A stretch of 64,000 nucleotides of DNA from assembly GCA_910587825.1 (NCBI GenBank), contig CAJUNJ010000010.1, forward strand, positions 1 to 64,000. Direction: 5' to 3'. Positions 1 to 8,067 of this stretch are shown here, in pieces (within the stretch, counting starts at the first letter, position 1; each line of letters begins with the position of its first letter). Origin of the DNA: an uncultured Christensenellaceae bacterium. GTDB taxonomy: Bacteria > Bacillota > Clostridia > Christensenellales > Borkfalkiaceae. The position numbers were made by a program, and so were the translations under genes. The notes under the pieces were generated by a model. That model did not search any database. It was not told the DNA's origin and saw nothing but the letters and a program-made list of their open reading frames with translations.

Positions 1-552
1 GACGCTTGGGAACAGCGTAAGTTTAAAGAAAGTGTTGAAATTGAGCGTGGAGGCTCGCCAAGACCTATTAATGATTATATTACAAATGAGCCTAATGGTT
101 TAAATTGGATTAAGATTGGCGATGCGCCAGAACAAGGGAATGTAATCGTAAAAACTGCTGAAAAAATAAAGCCTTCTGGATTATCAAAGACACGTCAAGT
201 ACAAATTGGCGATTTAATACTTTCTAATTCTATGAGCTTTGGAAAACCCTATATTATGGGCATAAATGGCTGTATTCACGACGGTTGGTTGCTAATTCGT
301 GATGTTCAAGGTGCATTTGATTTAATCTTCTTATGCCAATTACTTGGTACAGATCAAATGCTAAAACAATATAAAGCACGTGCAGCGGGAAGTACGGTTA
401 ATAATCTCAATAAAGAGTTGGTCGGTAATACTCTTATTACAGTACCTACCAAGTGTGAACAGCATAAATTAGGGGGATTATTTCAGAAGTTAGACGACCT
501 TATCACCCTTCATCAGCGTAAATTAAAAGATTTTCACGGAGGATTTTTATGA
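1..552 (+). CDS. hsdS: Type I restriction-modification specificity subunit, 3' part
   Basis: The reading frame is open from the window edge, so the 5' end is missing. HsdS chooses the DNA target of a type I restriction-modification complex. The visible part starts with the DAWEQRK hinge that typically begins the second target-recognition domain. It then runs through about 150 residues of recognition domain and ends in the conserved helix region around LDDLITLHQRKL. The stop overlaps the start of the integrase gene in an ATGA junction, so the two are translationally coupled. hsdS next to a tyrosine recombinase is the arrangement found in phase-variable type I systems; hsdR, hsdM and any second hsdS would lie left of the window. 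Confidence 0.9.
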   Translation, partial: DAWEQRKFKESVEIERGGSPRPINDYITNEPNGLNWIKIGDAPEQGNVIVKTAEKIKPSGLSKTRQVQIGDLILSNSMSFGKPYIMGINGCIHDGWLLIRDVQGAFDLIFLCQLLGTDQMLKQYKARAAGSTVNNLNKELVGNTLITVPTKCEQHKLGGLFQKLDDLITLHQRKLKDFHGGFL

Positions 553-1478
553 CAAAAAAAGAAGAAAAGACAGAATTATTTTGCGATTATTTCGCACGTT
601 GGATTAGAGTGTATAAGGAAGGCGCTATAAGAAAGGTAACCATGAACAAGTATTATCTTGCACTTGATTGGTTACGCAGATTAGTTCCCGACTTAAGGCT
701 TTGTGATTTGGATAGGGTTGCATATCAGAAACTTATGAATGATTATGCCAGACGACACGAGCGTCAGACAACTATGGATTTTCATCATCAGTTAAAAGGG
801 GCAATTCTTGATGCCGTTGATGAGGGCTTAATTGCGCGAGACCCGACAAGGAAAACAATTATTAAAGGTAAAACCCCGCGGGATAAAAAGCCTAAGTATT
901 TAAGTCAATTTGAATTGCATTCGCTCTTAAAAACTCTTAATTTAACGCCCGAAATTAATTTTGATTGGCTTATACTTTTAATTGCAAAAACAGGATTGCG
1001 TTTTTCGGAAGCATTGGCAATTACGCCTAAAGACTTCGATTTCCCGCATCAGAGTTTATCGGTTGATAAAACGTGGGATTATAAAGGTAATGGCGGATTT
1101 CTTCCTACTAAAAACAAGTCTTCAGTGCGCAAGATACAGCTTGATTGGCAAACTATCGTGCAGTTTTCGGAGTTGATTAAAGATAAGCCTGAGAATGAAC
1201 CGCTTTTTGCTAAAGAAGGTGTAAGCGTATATAATTCTACTGTAAATGATTTACTTGTAAGAAGATGTAAAGCTGCGCAGGTACCTGTAATTTCTATTCA
1301 CGGGTTGAGGCATACACATGCATCGTTGCTTTTATTTGCGGGTGTTACCATTGCCAGTGTTGCTCGGCGTTTAGGACACGCAAGTATGACTACTACTCAG
1401 AAAACTTATTTACATATTATTCACGAATTGGAGAATAAGGATATTGATTTGGTAATGAGGGCATTATCAAGCTTATAA
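549..1478 (+). CDS. Tyrosine recombinase / phage-type integrase adjacent to hsdS
   Basis: A 309-residue tyrosine recombinase. The N-terminal SAM-like core-binding domain covers about residues 10-100 and the catalytic domain about 115-300. Catalytic residues can be placed: R151 in TGLRFSEAL, a lysine near 188-190, H251 and R254 in HGLRH, H277 in LGH, and the nucleophile Y287 in KTYLHI. All are intact, so it should be active. It overlaps hsdS by four bases. From known phase-variable systems it may invert hsdS segments; it could instead be the integrase of the element that fills the left half of the window. Confidence 0.92.
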   Translation: MTKKEEKTELFCDYFARWIRVYKEGAIRKVTMNKYYLALDWLRRLVPDLRLCDLDRVAYQKLMNDYARRHERQTTMDFHHQLKGAILDAVDEGLIARDPTRKTIIKGKTPRDKKPKYLSQFELHSLLKTLNLTPEINFDWLILLIAKTGLRFSEALAITPKDFDFPHQSLSVDKTWDYKGNGGFLPTKNKSSVRKIQLDWQTIVQFSELIKDKPENEPLFAKEGVSVYNSTVNDLLVRRCKAAQVPVISIHGLRHTHASLLLFAGVTIASVARRLGHASMTTTQKTYLHIIHELENKDIDLVMRALSSL

Positions 1479-1509
1479 ATTAAAGTGCTGATATGAAGGG
1501 TGTTAGGAC

Positions 1510-1537
1510 AAGGCGGTTACATTTTTGTAACCGCCTT
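1510..1537 (+). terminator. Hairpin terminator after the integrase
   Basis: A perfect 11-bp stem (AAGGCGGTTAC with GTAACCGCCTT) with a six-base loop lies 31 bases after the integrase stop. The downstream T-run is poor, so efficiency is uncertain. Confidence 0.7.
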
Positions 1538-1582
1538 ATATTGCAAAAATAGCAGAAATTGCAACGAGTGAGAAATTATTCG

Positions 1583-1611
1583 TTGGGATTTTAATGTATT
1601 TGTGTTATAAT
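1583..1611 (+). promoter_or_regulatory. Sigma-A type promoter
   Basis: TTGGGA (1583-1588), a 17-base spacer and TATAAT (1606-1611). The expected transcript start near 1618 argues that the gene downstream starts at 1649 rather than at the upstream TTG at 1616. Confidence 0.65.
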
Positions 1612-1648
1612 TTGTTTGAATATAAAGAATTGGTATGAGGAAATGTTT

Positions 1649-2029
1649 ATGGAAGTCTTGTTATCAAGTGTTACTACTATGTGGAAAGACGGAAAAGGCT
1701 TACTTGGCGAGCTTATAGCGACAGATGAAGGCTTGATTTTTAATAAGCGCGGTTTCTTTGCTACTTATATAAAAGGCGGTTTAGTGAAAGGTCTTGCTGA
1801 GCTTGCTTCTACTAAAATGTTCTATTTGGTTCTGACGTATGATGAAATTAAAGCGGGCGTGAAAGGCAGATTTAGACTTAATAGGAAAGCGCTAATTGTT
1901 ACGCTATTGAGTGGTGAAGAGATTATTTTTGCTGTGTCAGATAAACATAAAAAATGGTTTGCTTTAATGGAGCAATATGTAAATAAAGACAGCATAAAAA
2001 AACCGGGAGTTGAAAATTCCCGGCTTTAA
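1649..2029 (+). CDS. Small PH/GRAM-like domain protein, hypothetical
   Basis: About 126 residues. The start at 1649 is preferred because GAGG (1637-1640) lies eight bases upstream and a promoter precedes it; an in-frame TTG at 1616 would fall at the transcript start. The pattern of beta strands (LLGELIATDEGLIFNK, FYLVLTYDEI, ALIVTLLSGEEIIFAV) and the final helix (KHKKWFALMEQYV) resemble bacterial PH or GRAM-like folds that recur in firmicute accessory DNA. No catalytic motif is seen. It has its own promoter and terminator and converges on the methylase gene. The fold assignment is inferred from the strand pattern only. Confidence 0.7.
   Translation: MEVLLSSVTTMWKDGKGLLGELIATDEGLIFNKRGFFATYIKGGLVKGLAELASTKMFYLVLTYDEIKAGVKGRFRLNRKALIVTLLSGEEIIFAVSDKHKKWFALMEQYVNKDSIKKPGVENSRL
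2003..2023. terminator. Hairpin terminator between convergent genes
   Basis: CCGGGA and TCCCGG separated by nine bases overlap the end of the PH-like gene. An A-run precedes and a short T-run follows, so it could serve both convergent transcripts. Confidence 0.6.
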
Positions 2030-2063
2030 GTGTATTATAGAATTTTAATTATATAAATCGACA

Positions 2064-2888
2064 TTACTGAAATCTGCAAAACCGCGGATATTGAAATATA
2101 TATGCGGGTGTTTTCCAAACGCTGTACAACTCTTGCGTTAAAGTATTCTGATGCTTAATTATGGCGGGAACGCCGGCGAGTGCTAATTGCAAGTAAGTCA
2201 TATGCACGCAGCGAATATCTATATCGGCACATTCGATAAAACAGTCCATAGCGTAATTGACATTATAATCGTTTTTGAGAACGTCAAGTGCGGCTATTGC
2301 TAAACCGCCTCCACCGCAACATGGATCACAAACCGTTATTATTTCACCCTGTTTAATATCGGCGTCGGTTATGGCCATTTTTGCCATTAGCGCGGATATA
2401 TGGTAGGGTGTAAAGAATTGCCCTGCATATTTATTGCCCTGATTGCAACGCATAAACAGTTCGCCTAAGTAATCATCAAACTTCCCATTATCGTAAACTA
2501 CGGATGAAGAAAGCGCGAATACCTTGCTAAATATTTCAACAATTAAATTGCGCTCTTTGGGGCTGTATCCGTTCATAATATCTTTATACCGTTGTTCACG
2601 TTCATCGTATTTAGTGAAGTCCACCATATTTGAGATTGCCATAGCGCCACACTCAAACACGTCGGATATAAGCTGACTACGGTTTACTTTGTAGGCTGAG
2701 CGGTCTAATATTTTTATAATTCCGTCAACGGTAGGAATCGGATAGGGGCATAAATTAACACCGCCGACAATCACTTTCTCCGTTTTTACGGGTTCGCTGG
2801 TTGCCGGCGCTGTAATTACTATATTTTCCGTATTATGCTCTAACGTTATATCGAATAGCGAAAGCTGTTGTCCGTTTGATTTTTTCAT
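2064..2888 (-). CDS. N-6 DNA methylase-like protein lacking the NPP(Y/F) motif
   Basis: 274 residues related to HsdM-type N6-adenine methylases. The GQFFTP motif lies at 156-161 and the SAM-binding motif I (CDPCCGGGG) at about 187-195. After motif I the protein continues for only about 80 residues, and no (N/D/S)PP(Y/F) catalytic motif IV is present. It may therefore bind SAM without methylating adenine, or belong to a divergent family. It is coupled by a four-base overlap to the PAPS-reductase-like gene upstream, a pair common in clostridial integrative elements. The N-terminal LSLFD segment resembles one in its neighbour. Confidence 0.8.
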   Translation of the reverse strand: MKKSNGQQLSLFDITLEHNTENIVITAPATSEPVKTEKVIVGGVNLCPYPIPTVDGIIKILDRSAYKVNRSQLISDVFECGAMAISNMVDFTKYDEREQRYKDIMNGYSPKERNLIVEIFSKVFALSSSVVYDNGKFDDYLGELFMRCNQGNKYAGQFFTPYHISALMAKMAITDADIKQGEIITVCDPCCGGGGLAIAALDVLKNDYNVNYAMDCFIECADIDIRCVHMTYLQLALAGVPAIIKHQNTLTQELYSVWKTPAYIFQYPRFCRFQ

Positions 2889-3802
2889 ACTTCTTCTCCT
2901 AAATTGAATAAGTTGTATTCATCTGCATTTATAGATTTTCCGTTGTTTAACCACCATTCAAAATACTCTGTTCCGGTTTTAAAAGATTTTTTGTTTTTCA
3001 TCTGTATATTTCGTATTTCAGTAATGTCATCACAGAGTTTTATAAATCGGTCTTTGAATTTGGGGTAACGTTCAAATTCTTTAATTCTACCTTCTACACC
3101 AGCCATAGGACAGCCAATGCAACCTATACGGCTGAATCCGCATTGATACAACGGATTAATTTCTATCCTTTCGCTTTCGATATAATCCCATAAATAATCG
3201 TCAGACCAATAGGCGAGAGGGTTTACTATAAAATAATTGTTGGTATAGCAGGCACCTATTTCTTTCACTTGTTCTGTATTGTCAAAATGAAAACGTTGCT
3301 GATCGGAATAATCTTCTTTGTTGCGCGTTTCTATGCTGTCACGCAATAATAAACGTTTTTTACTTTCAGCCTTACGAACACCAAAAGAGCGTATAGATTG
3401 TTTAAGTTCTGGAATTTGTGCTTCTTTCAGCACTGCGCAACAAAAGCGGAATTGTCGTTGCGGCAACATTTTCTTTTTAAGGCACAATGACCAGAAATTT
3501 GTATCAGGGTAATAGATTTTGCAAGGTATTCCTCGTTGTTCCCATTCACTGAATTTGCGTTTGATGTAGTAAACAGTTTCGGGCATATCAAGAGTGGTGT
3601 GGTTGTGTACTATACAGAATTTCACACCGGCTCTGATAAATAGACTAACGAGGACGTCGCTATCTTTGCCTCCGCTATATCCGACTACATAGCCGCGTGG
3701 ATTACGTGATAAAGCGCCGTTTTCAAATTCTTTAATGAGCTTAATGCTTTTGCTCAATAGCGATTGGTCTGTGCCATCAAATATGGATAATTGTCCTCTC
3801 AT
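2885..3802 (-). CDS. Phosphoadenosine phosphosulfate reductase family protein (PP-loop ATPase)
   Basis: 305 residues. The PP-loop SGGKDS lies at 43-48 and marks an N-type ATP pyrophosphatase. The downstream region, with MLPQRQFRFCC near 140 and a C-terminal cysteine cluster CGFSRIGCIGCPM near 225-237, is typical of the PAPS-reductase/DndC superfamily and may hold an Fe-S cluster. The family activates substrates by adenylation, often in sulfur chemistry. No dnd or ssp partners are present, so phosphorothioation is not supported. The context of a methylase-like gene on a mobile element suggests a DNA- or RNA-modifying or anti-defence role, which is inference. Confidence 0.85.
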   Translation of the reverse strand: MRGQLSIFDGTDQSLLSKSIKLIKEFENGALSRNPRGYVVGYSGGKDSDVLVSLFIRAGVKFCIVHNHTTLDMPETVYYIKRKFSEWEQRGIPCKIYYPDTNFWSLCLKKKMLPQRQFRFCCAVLKEAQIPELKQSIRSFGVRKAESKKRLLLRDSIETRNKEDYSDQQRFHFDNTEQVKEIGACYTNNYFIVNPLAYWSDDYLWDYIESERIEINPLYQCGFSRIGCIGCPMAGVEGRIKEFERYPKFKDRFIKLCDDITEIRNIQMKNKKSFKTGTEYFEWWLNNGKSINADEYNLFNLGEEV

Positions 3803-3808
3803 ATGTAA

Positions 3809-4096
3809 TCACCTTTTAGGCGTGTAGAATTTGCCGTTTATGTTGACGGTGCCGTTTTTATATGTCGGCTGTCCTTTTGCGCAAGCACGCAGAATTATAT
3901 TTTCCGTATCTGCTTCCGCGGGTTCGATGTTACCGTATTCAAATTTTTGGTCGTTCCCGACTTCAAGCACTTTCACACCCTTGCCTATGAGAGCTGCGCT
4001 AAATTCCCAAATTTCTTTGTAAAGCCCGTTGCTGTCGGCAATAAAGCATATGTCCTTAGCGGGGTAGTAACCTGTAATTCTGAAATAGTTGTTCAT
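3809..4096 (-). CDS. Hypothetical protein, 95 aa, element-associated
   Basis: I do not recognise a family. It is a compact, soluble protein starting MNNYFRITGYYPAKD and ending INGKFYTPKR. Its start is preceded by a GGAG site, it lies 11 bases after the PcfJ gene and six bases before the PAPS-reductase-like gene in the same minus-strand array, so it is probably co-transcribed. No motif or membrane segment is visible. Confidence 0.7.
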   Translation of the reverse strand: MNNYFRITGYYPAKDICFIADSNGLYKEIWEFSAALIGKGVKVLEVGNDQKFEYGNIEPAEADTENIILRACAKGQPTYKNGTVNINGKFYTPKR

Positions 4097-4107
4097 AATT
4101 TATCTCC

Positions 4108-5442
4108 TTATGCGGCTATGATATTAGCCTTTTTAATTTTATTTAACTGTTTATTTGCGAATGGAAGCCATTTTTTATTAACGAAATCCATTACCGTTTC
4201 GTCAGGTCTATGGTTACGGTCGCCATAGCATTGAAGTACTTTCTTTTGGGATAAAGAGTATTCGATAGTAACGAACGGCTTGTCCGGTTCCGCAACCGTC
4301 CTAATAAAGAAAATGAGCGATTCTTCACGCACCATTTTTTGGTCGTATCCCATTCGTCCTACGCAATGGTGAAGAGTATTACCTTCTTTGATAAGCTCCG
4401 CAGGACTTTTCGCTATTATGCAGATATAAGCGTCGTTTAAGTTGCGTTGCATAGGCAGATATTTTTCTGAAACTTTTGCAAACGATTTATAGAGTTTTTG
4501 TCGCTCTTTTTCGTCTGCAATAGCCTTTGCCGTCATATATTCGTCAATGCGAATGTCGTGCCAACGATAAAAGTCGTGCGGGAAGCGGTTTTTATCTTCG
4601 GTCATATCGAGCTTTAAATAGTTGCACGCTTTAAGGTAATCAAGATAACTGTTTTCACTTGCGCTTTGCTTTTTTATATAAGAAAAGAACTGTTCAAGGA
4701 GTTTGCCCTTGAACAGTTCTCTAATAGGATTGTAATATTTATCTTGGCAGATTTTCTTTTTCCAACTCAAATACGTTTGTGCTTCGTCAAGCGGTTTATT
4801 CTGTTTGAATGCCGCTATAATTGTTTCTGTATAATAATCGTGTGTTGCAAGTTCATATCTGTTTTGTATAATCCAGCGTCTGAATGCTTTGTTTTTTGCA
4901 AGTAATGAAAGGATAGTTTTATATGTAGCTAAATTCGATAGCCCGAATTTCACTAATAACTCTGCTTGCGGATACTGTTTATATAAACGCAGGTATTTGA
5001 ATACGTCAACGTATCTGTATTCTGTTACGGCGCTGTATTTGTATTCGGGGAATTTGAGTATGTATTCACGGTTGACAATGAAAGCGTAGGGATCGAAGTA
5101 CTTATCTTCTGCAACATCCCATTTACCGTCTTCGTACCATTTTTCATATTTTTGTATGCCTTCTGCATACCAGCCTACTTTATAACCGCCAATAAAATAA
5201 AAACCCATATCTTTTACAAAACAGTTTATTGCGTTTAAGCCGTGAACAGCAACCTGTTTGTAATACCGTTTACCTTTATATTGTTTTACGGCGACGGTTA
5301 TTTTTATAATCTCTCTTTTATAACGGGATATGTAAGCGTAAAATCGTGTTGTACCGTCGGGCTTTTTATAATCTTCTTTATCTTTTTTTTCTATAAGTTT
5401 TTCTATGTACTTTGGAATTGGTTTTATATCGTTAATGGTCAT
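4108..5442 (-). CDS. PcfJ-like protein
   Basis: 444 residues. The C-terminal third carries the conserved PcfJ signature: GNTLHHCVG around residue 365, a KPFVTIEY strand and VLQCYGDRN near 405-415. PcfJ is named from an Enterococcus faecalis conjugative plasmid, where it lies in a conjugation-associated cluster; its biochemical role is unresolved. The N-terminal two thirds are rich in Lys and Tyr and have no recognised motif. It lies immediately downstream of the PcfK-domain gene, the usual pcfK-pcfJ pairing. The start follows a GGAG site. Confidence 0.85.
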   Translation of the reverse strand: MTINDIKPIPKYIEKLIEKKDKEDYKKPDGTTRFYAYISRYKREIIKITVAVKQYKGKRYYKQVAVHGLNAINCFVKDMGFYFIGGYKVGWYAEGIQKYEKWYEDGKWDVAEDKYFDPYAFIVNREYILKFPEYKYSAVTEYRYVDVFKYLRLYKQYPQAELLVKFGLSNLATYKTILSLLAKNKAFRRWIIQNRYELATHDYYTETIIAAFKQNKPLDEAQTYLSWKKKICQDKYYNPIRELFKGKLLEQFFSYIKKQSASENSYLDYLKACNYLKLDMTEDKNRFPHDFYRWHDIRIDEYMTAKAIADEKERQKLYKSFAKVSEKYLPMQRNLNDAYICIIAKSPAELIKEGNTLHHCVGRMGYDQKMVREESLIFFIRTVAEPDKPFVTIEYSLSQKKVLQCYGDRNHRPDETVMDFVNKKWLPFANKQLNKIKKANIIAA

Positions 5443-5453
5443 TTTCTTTCTCC

Positions 5454-6578
5454 TTAAATGATTGTAATTTTGTCATCAAACAGTTCTTGCAAGATTATCA
5501 TTGATTCCAAATCAAATGCTTTTATTTTCTGGCGTTCTTTTTCTATGTCAAAATCGTCATCTGATATTTCAGACTGAATATCCGCGGGACTATTGAGCAA
5601 GTCAGCTATTTCGTTTGCGTCCGTATCATTTTCCACGGGTGATTCGCCTATAAGTTTTGAAACAGTCATCAGCTCTTCAGGCTCGCTCAAATCTCCATCA
5701 AATTGTCGCATTTCTTCAACGCTTAATTCTCCAATATCGTCCGAAAGAATTTCGCCCGTATCGATTTCAACAGTTTGGTTATTTTGTGATATAAAGCGGT
5801 GTATATCATCTGCACTTTCAACAATAGCCAACTTATAGTCGTGTTCTGTAATTCTAGCTATATAGCTTTTAATGGCGTGTTGAGGAATACCTATCATGGG
5901 AACACGGCTTTCGAGTCCGAAATCTCTACCCGTCAATGTCATATCGAGGTCGTCGGAAATTTTTTCTGCATCTTCGCCAAAGATTTCATAGAAATCGCCT
6001 AAACGGTATGCAATAACAAATTCGGGGTAGAGTTTTTGTATTTTCAGATATTCTTCATAAATAGGACTGATTTGTTTAGTGGGGTTCTGTATTGTTTGCT
6101 TAGGTTCAGGTCTTTCATTTATGGGTTCTGCACTGCTTGCCAACATATCAAATATATTTAATTGATGTTTCGGTGCAGGTTTTGGGGGTGTATATGAGGT
6201 TGATGAAGTAGTAGTAGGGGTTACTGTCTTTTTAGCGGGTTTTGGCGGCTGATATTCCGTTCCGTCTAAATTAAACAGTTTGCCGTGTATGCTATCTTCT
6301 TCAAAGTAATGAATAGCAATACCTAATATATCATCGCCCTCCATACCGACACACTGTTTTCCGTGCCGGTCTTTTTCGGGTATTCTGTTTTTGGCTTCCT
6401 CATACAAATAATCCATAAATGTGTTAAGGTCTTTTTTGCTTATAAGCTCTTTATTGTCTTTCGTGACGCGCACACCATTATTGATTTTTTCTGCGAGCAC
6501 GTCACTTATAAGCGGCGTAAGATGTTCTAATATAATCTTTTGCTGATTATCGTTTGCGGTTAAATTTAATTTAGTCAT
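5454..6578 (-). CDS. PcfK-like domain fused to a MutS N-terminal domain
   Basis: About 374 residues. The start at 6578 has AAGGA eleven bases upstream; an alternative GTG at 6587 is too close to that site. The first ~120 residues match PcfK-like proteins, with a helical start followed by AIHYFEEDSIHGKLFNLDG. A Pro/Lys/Thr/Ser-rich linker follows, then a MutS domain I-like module near 180-265 (YRLGDFYEIFGEDA, LTGRDFGLESRVPMIGIP). There is an acidic tail. The MutS ATPase and clamp domains are absent, so mismatch repair is not expected; the module may simply bind DNA. I recall that the anti-CRISPR AcrIIA9 belongs to the PcfK-like family, which would suit a mobile element. Confidence 0.85.
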   Translation of the reverse strand: MTKLNLTANDNQQKIILEHLTPLISDVLAEKINNGVRVTKDNKELISKKDLNTFMDYLYEEAKNRIPEKDRHGKQCVGMEGDDILGIAIHYFEEDSIHGKLFNLDGTEYQPPKPAKKTVTPTTTSSTSYTPPKPAPKHQLNIFDMLASSAEPINERPEPKQTIQNPTKQISPIYEEYLKIQKLYPEFVIAYRLGDFYEIFGEDAEKISDDLDMTLTGRDFGLESRVPMIGIPQHAIKSYIARITEHDYKLAIVESADDIHRFISQNNQTVEIDTGEILSDDIGELSVEEMRQFDGDLSEPEELMTVSKLIGESPVENDTDANEIADLLNSPADIQSEISDDDFDIEKERQKIKAFDLESMIILQELFDDKITII

Positions 6579-6792
6579 TGCAATCACATTCCTTTTTAAG
6601 TATTTCTAAAATTTCTTTTTCTGAATAGCCTCTTGAGCAAACATAAATAAATGTTGCAAGGCGTTCAATGGGCGCACCAATTTTACACTCATTAAAAAGC
6701 AGTTCGTATTGAAAGGTATCGCCGCTTGTGTACCACTGATATTTGTTGCAGAGGTAGTACAGCTTATCGGTTGATATTTTTGTGTATTTCAT
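6571..6792 (-). CDS. Hypothetical protein, 73 aa
   Basis: I do not recognise a family. Small, mildly acidic, with four cysteines (including CDC near the C-terminus) and helices around IERLATFIYVCSRGYSEKEI. Its end overlaps the start of the PcfK/MutS gene by eight bases, so the two are coupled. A GGAG site precedes the start. A terminator hairpin lies just upstream, so it may begin a separate transcription unit or be reached by read-through. Confidence 0.65.
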   Translation of the reverse strand: MKYTKISTDKLYYLCNKYQWYTSGDTFQYELLFNECKIGAPIERLATFIYVCSRGYSEKEILEILKKECDCND

Positions 6793-6821
6793 TTTTATTT
6801 CTCCTTAAATTTTTTTATAAA

Positions 6822-6848
6822 TTAAAAAAGCCGTTCACGTCAGAACGG
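6822..6848 (-). terminator. Intrinsic terminator within the minus-strand array
   Basis: Read on the minus strand, a CCGTTC/GAACGG stem with a six-base loop (6831-6848) is followed directly by GC and six T residues. The stem overlaps the stop codon of the 80-aa gene. It separates the ArdA-side genes from the PcfK-PcfJ-methylase side. Confidence 0.75.
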
Positions 6849-7070
6849 GCAACCGCGCCATAAGCGTTTATATTCGATATAAGTTTTTATAGGAACAATA
6901 ACCCAAATAACGTTTTCTAACGGACGTTTTGTATCACTGTCCGTGGGTGTGTGTTTTTTATACCAGCGTATATGCCATTCAGCAAGGTCGTAAGTGTTAG
7001 TTATTAAATAGATTTTTAACTTCTCTTTACCTTGCTTTCTATAACAGACTTTGTAACCGTATTCATTCAT
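6840..7070 (-). CDS. Hypothetical protein, 76 aa
   Basis: I do not recognise a family. The start at 7070 is chosen because ATG overlaps the TGA stop of the upstream gene (translational coupling). A basic, aromatic-rich small protein (MNEYGYKVCYRKQGK, WHIRWYKKH, VIWVIVPIKTYIEYKRLW) with no transmembrane segment. Confidence 0.6.
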   Translation of the reverse strand: MNEYGYKVCYRKQGKEKLKIYLITNTYDLAEWHIRWYKKHTPTDSDTKRPLENVIWVIVPIKTYIEYKRLWRGCPF

Positions 7071-7603
7071 TGTTCGTACCAATATAGAGCTTTAGCAAAG
7101 CGGGGGAGTGCCGAGTAAAAGTTCGTTTTCATAATTGTGTTATGTAATTCGCGGTCATTGGCAAAATAGTTTTTATTTGCGAGTTCATAGCCTTTACGGG
7201 TTAGCTTTTTAAGCTCATATCTGTCTGAACCATCGTGATGGCTGCCTTCTATTATTAGGTGCCCGTTTTGGTCAATAATTTTTATATCGTTCAAATGTTC
7301 AGTGACGTCTAAAAAATCATCTATGGATTTAATGAATTTCCCTCCGTCAAGATTACCTCGCCAGCTTCCTAAGTACCCTGTTAATAAGTAGCAATCTTCG
7401 TCTAATAATGAGGCTAAGCAGTCCGTAATGTCTTCCCATAATTCACAATTTTGAAGTTCGATTTCGTCCAGTACGCGTTGTTCGGGGATTGCTTCCGGCG
7501 AAGTCCATTCATCGGGATAATCTTCAAATAAAAATTCTCGAGTTTCTTTTTCTCTTTCTGAGTCGTAATATGTATCGAATATAATAGTTTCTTTTGATTT
7601 CAT
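7067..7603 (-). CDS. Hypothetical protein, about 178 aa
   Basis: I do not recognise a family. The start at 7603 follows AAGGAG at seven-base spacing; an upstream in-frame start lies in the previous gene. The protein is acidic in its first half (EREKETREFLFEDYPDEW) and has a glycine-rich middle (LLTGYLGSWRGNLDGG) and the segment GSHHDGSDRYELKKL. It belongs to the array of small accessory proteins between ArdA and PcfK. Confidence 0.65.
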   Translation of the reverse strand: MKSKETIIFDTYYDSEREKETREFLFEDYPDEWTSPEAIPEQRVLDEIELQNCELWEDITDCLASLLDEDCYLLTGYLGSWRGNLDGGKFIKSIDDFLDVTEHLNDIKIIDQNGHLIIEGSHHDGSDRYELKKLTRKGYELANKNYFANDRELHNTIMKTNFYSALPRFAKALYWYEQ

Positions 7604-7614
7604 AATTTTGCTCC

Positions 7615-8049
7615 TTACCAATCACAGTTTTTTAAATAATTTTTTTCTGCTTTCTTTAAGCCGTGTAATAAACGCTTATCGGCAACAACTTGTTCTTCTG
7701 TAAGACCCAGCGCGTCAAAGGTTTCGTCGTATTCGTAAGTAATACAATATTCGTGGTTTGCAAGTTCATAATAGAACATATCGTAGATAAAACCGTCGCC
7801 GGTTTCGTCTGCGGCAATGGCGGCATCCGTTTCGTCTTTAAATCTTTTTAGCATATTAAAAAAGGCTTCCTTATCGCTTTTACGGATAAAGCAGCCTCCG
7901 CCAATGGAACATATTTTGTCAGTATCGTCAACCGTTAAGCCCCATTTCTGCATCATCTCTGCAAACTGGTCGCCACTAAATGCAGCTCCGAGGGGGAACG
8001 CATCCATTTCTTTTTGGTGTCTGTCTTTTAATTCTTTGTAAATGTTCAT
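7615..8049 (-). CDS. Hypothetical protein, 144 aa
   Basis: I do not recognise a named family, though the N-terminal pattern (MDAFPLGAAFSGDQFAEMM) followed by a GGGCFIRKSD turn looks like a conserved accessory protein of clostridial elements. It is acidic, in keeping with the DNA-mimic-like composition of several neighbours. A GGAG site precedes the ATG. Confidence 0.65.
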   Translation of the reverse strand: MNIYKELKDRHQKEMDAFPLGAAFSGDQFAEMMQKWGLTVDDTDKICSIGGGCFIRKSDKEAFFNMLKRFKDETDAAIAADETGDGFIYDMFYYELANHEYCITYEYDETFDALGLTEEQVVADKRLLHGLKKAEKNYLKNCDW

Positions 8050-8067
8050 ATAAATTCTCCTTTTTAT

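Noticed and set aside
2885..3802. DNA phosphorothioation (Dnd/Ssp) system
   Set aside because: Only one PP-loop ATPase is present; no DndA, B, D, E or SspB-E partner lies nearby.
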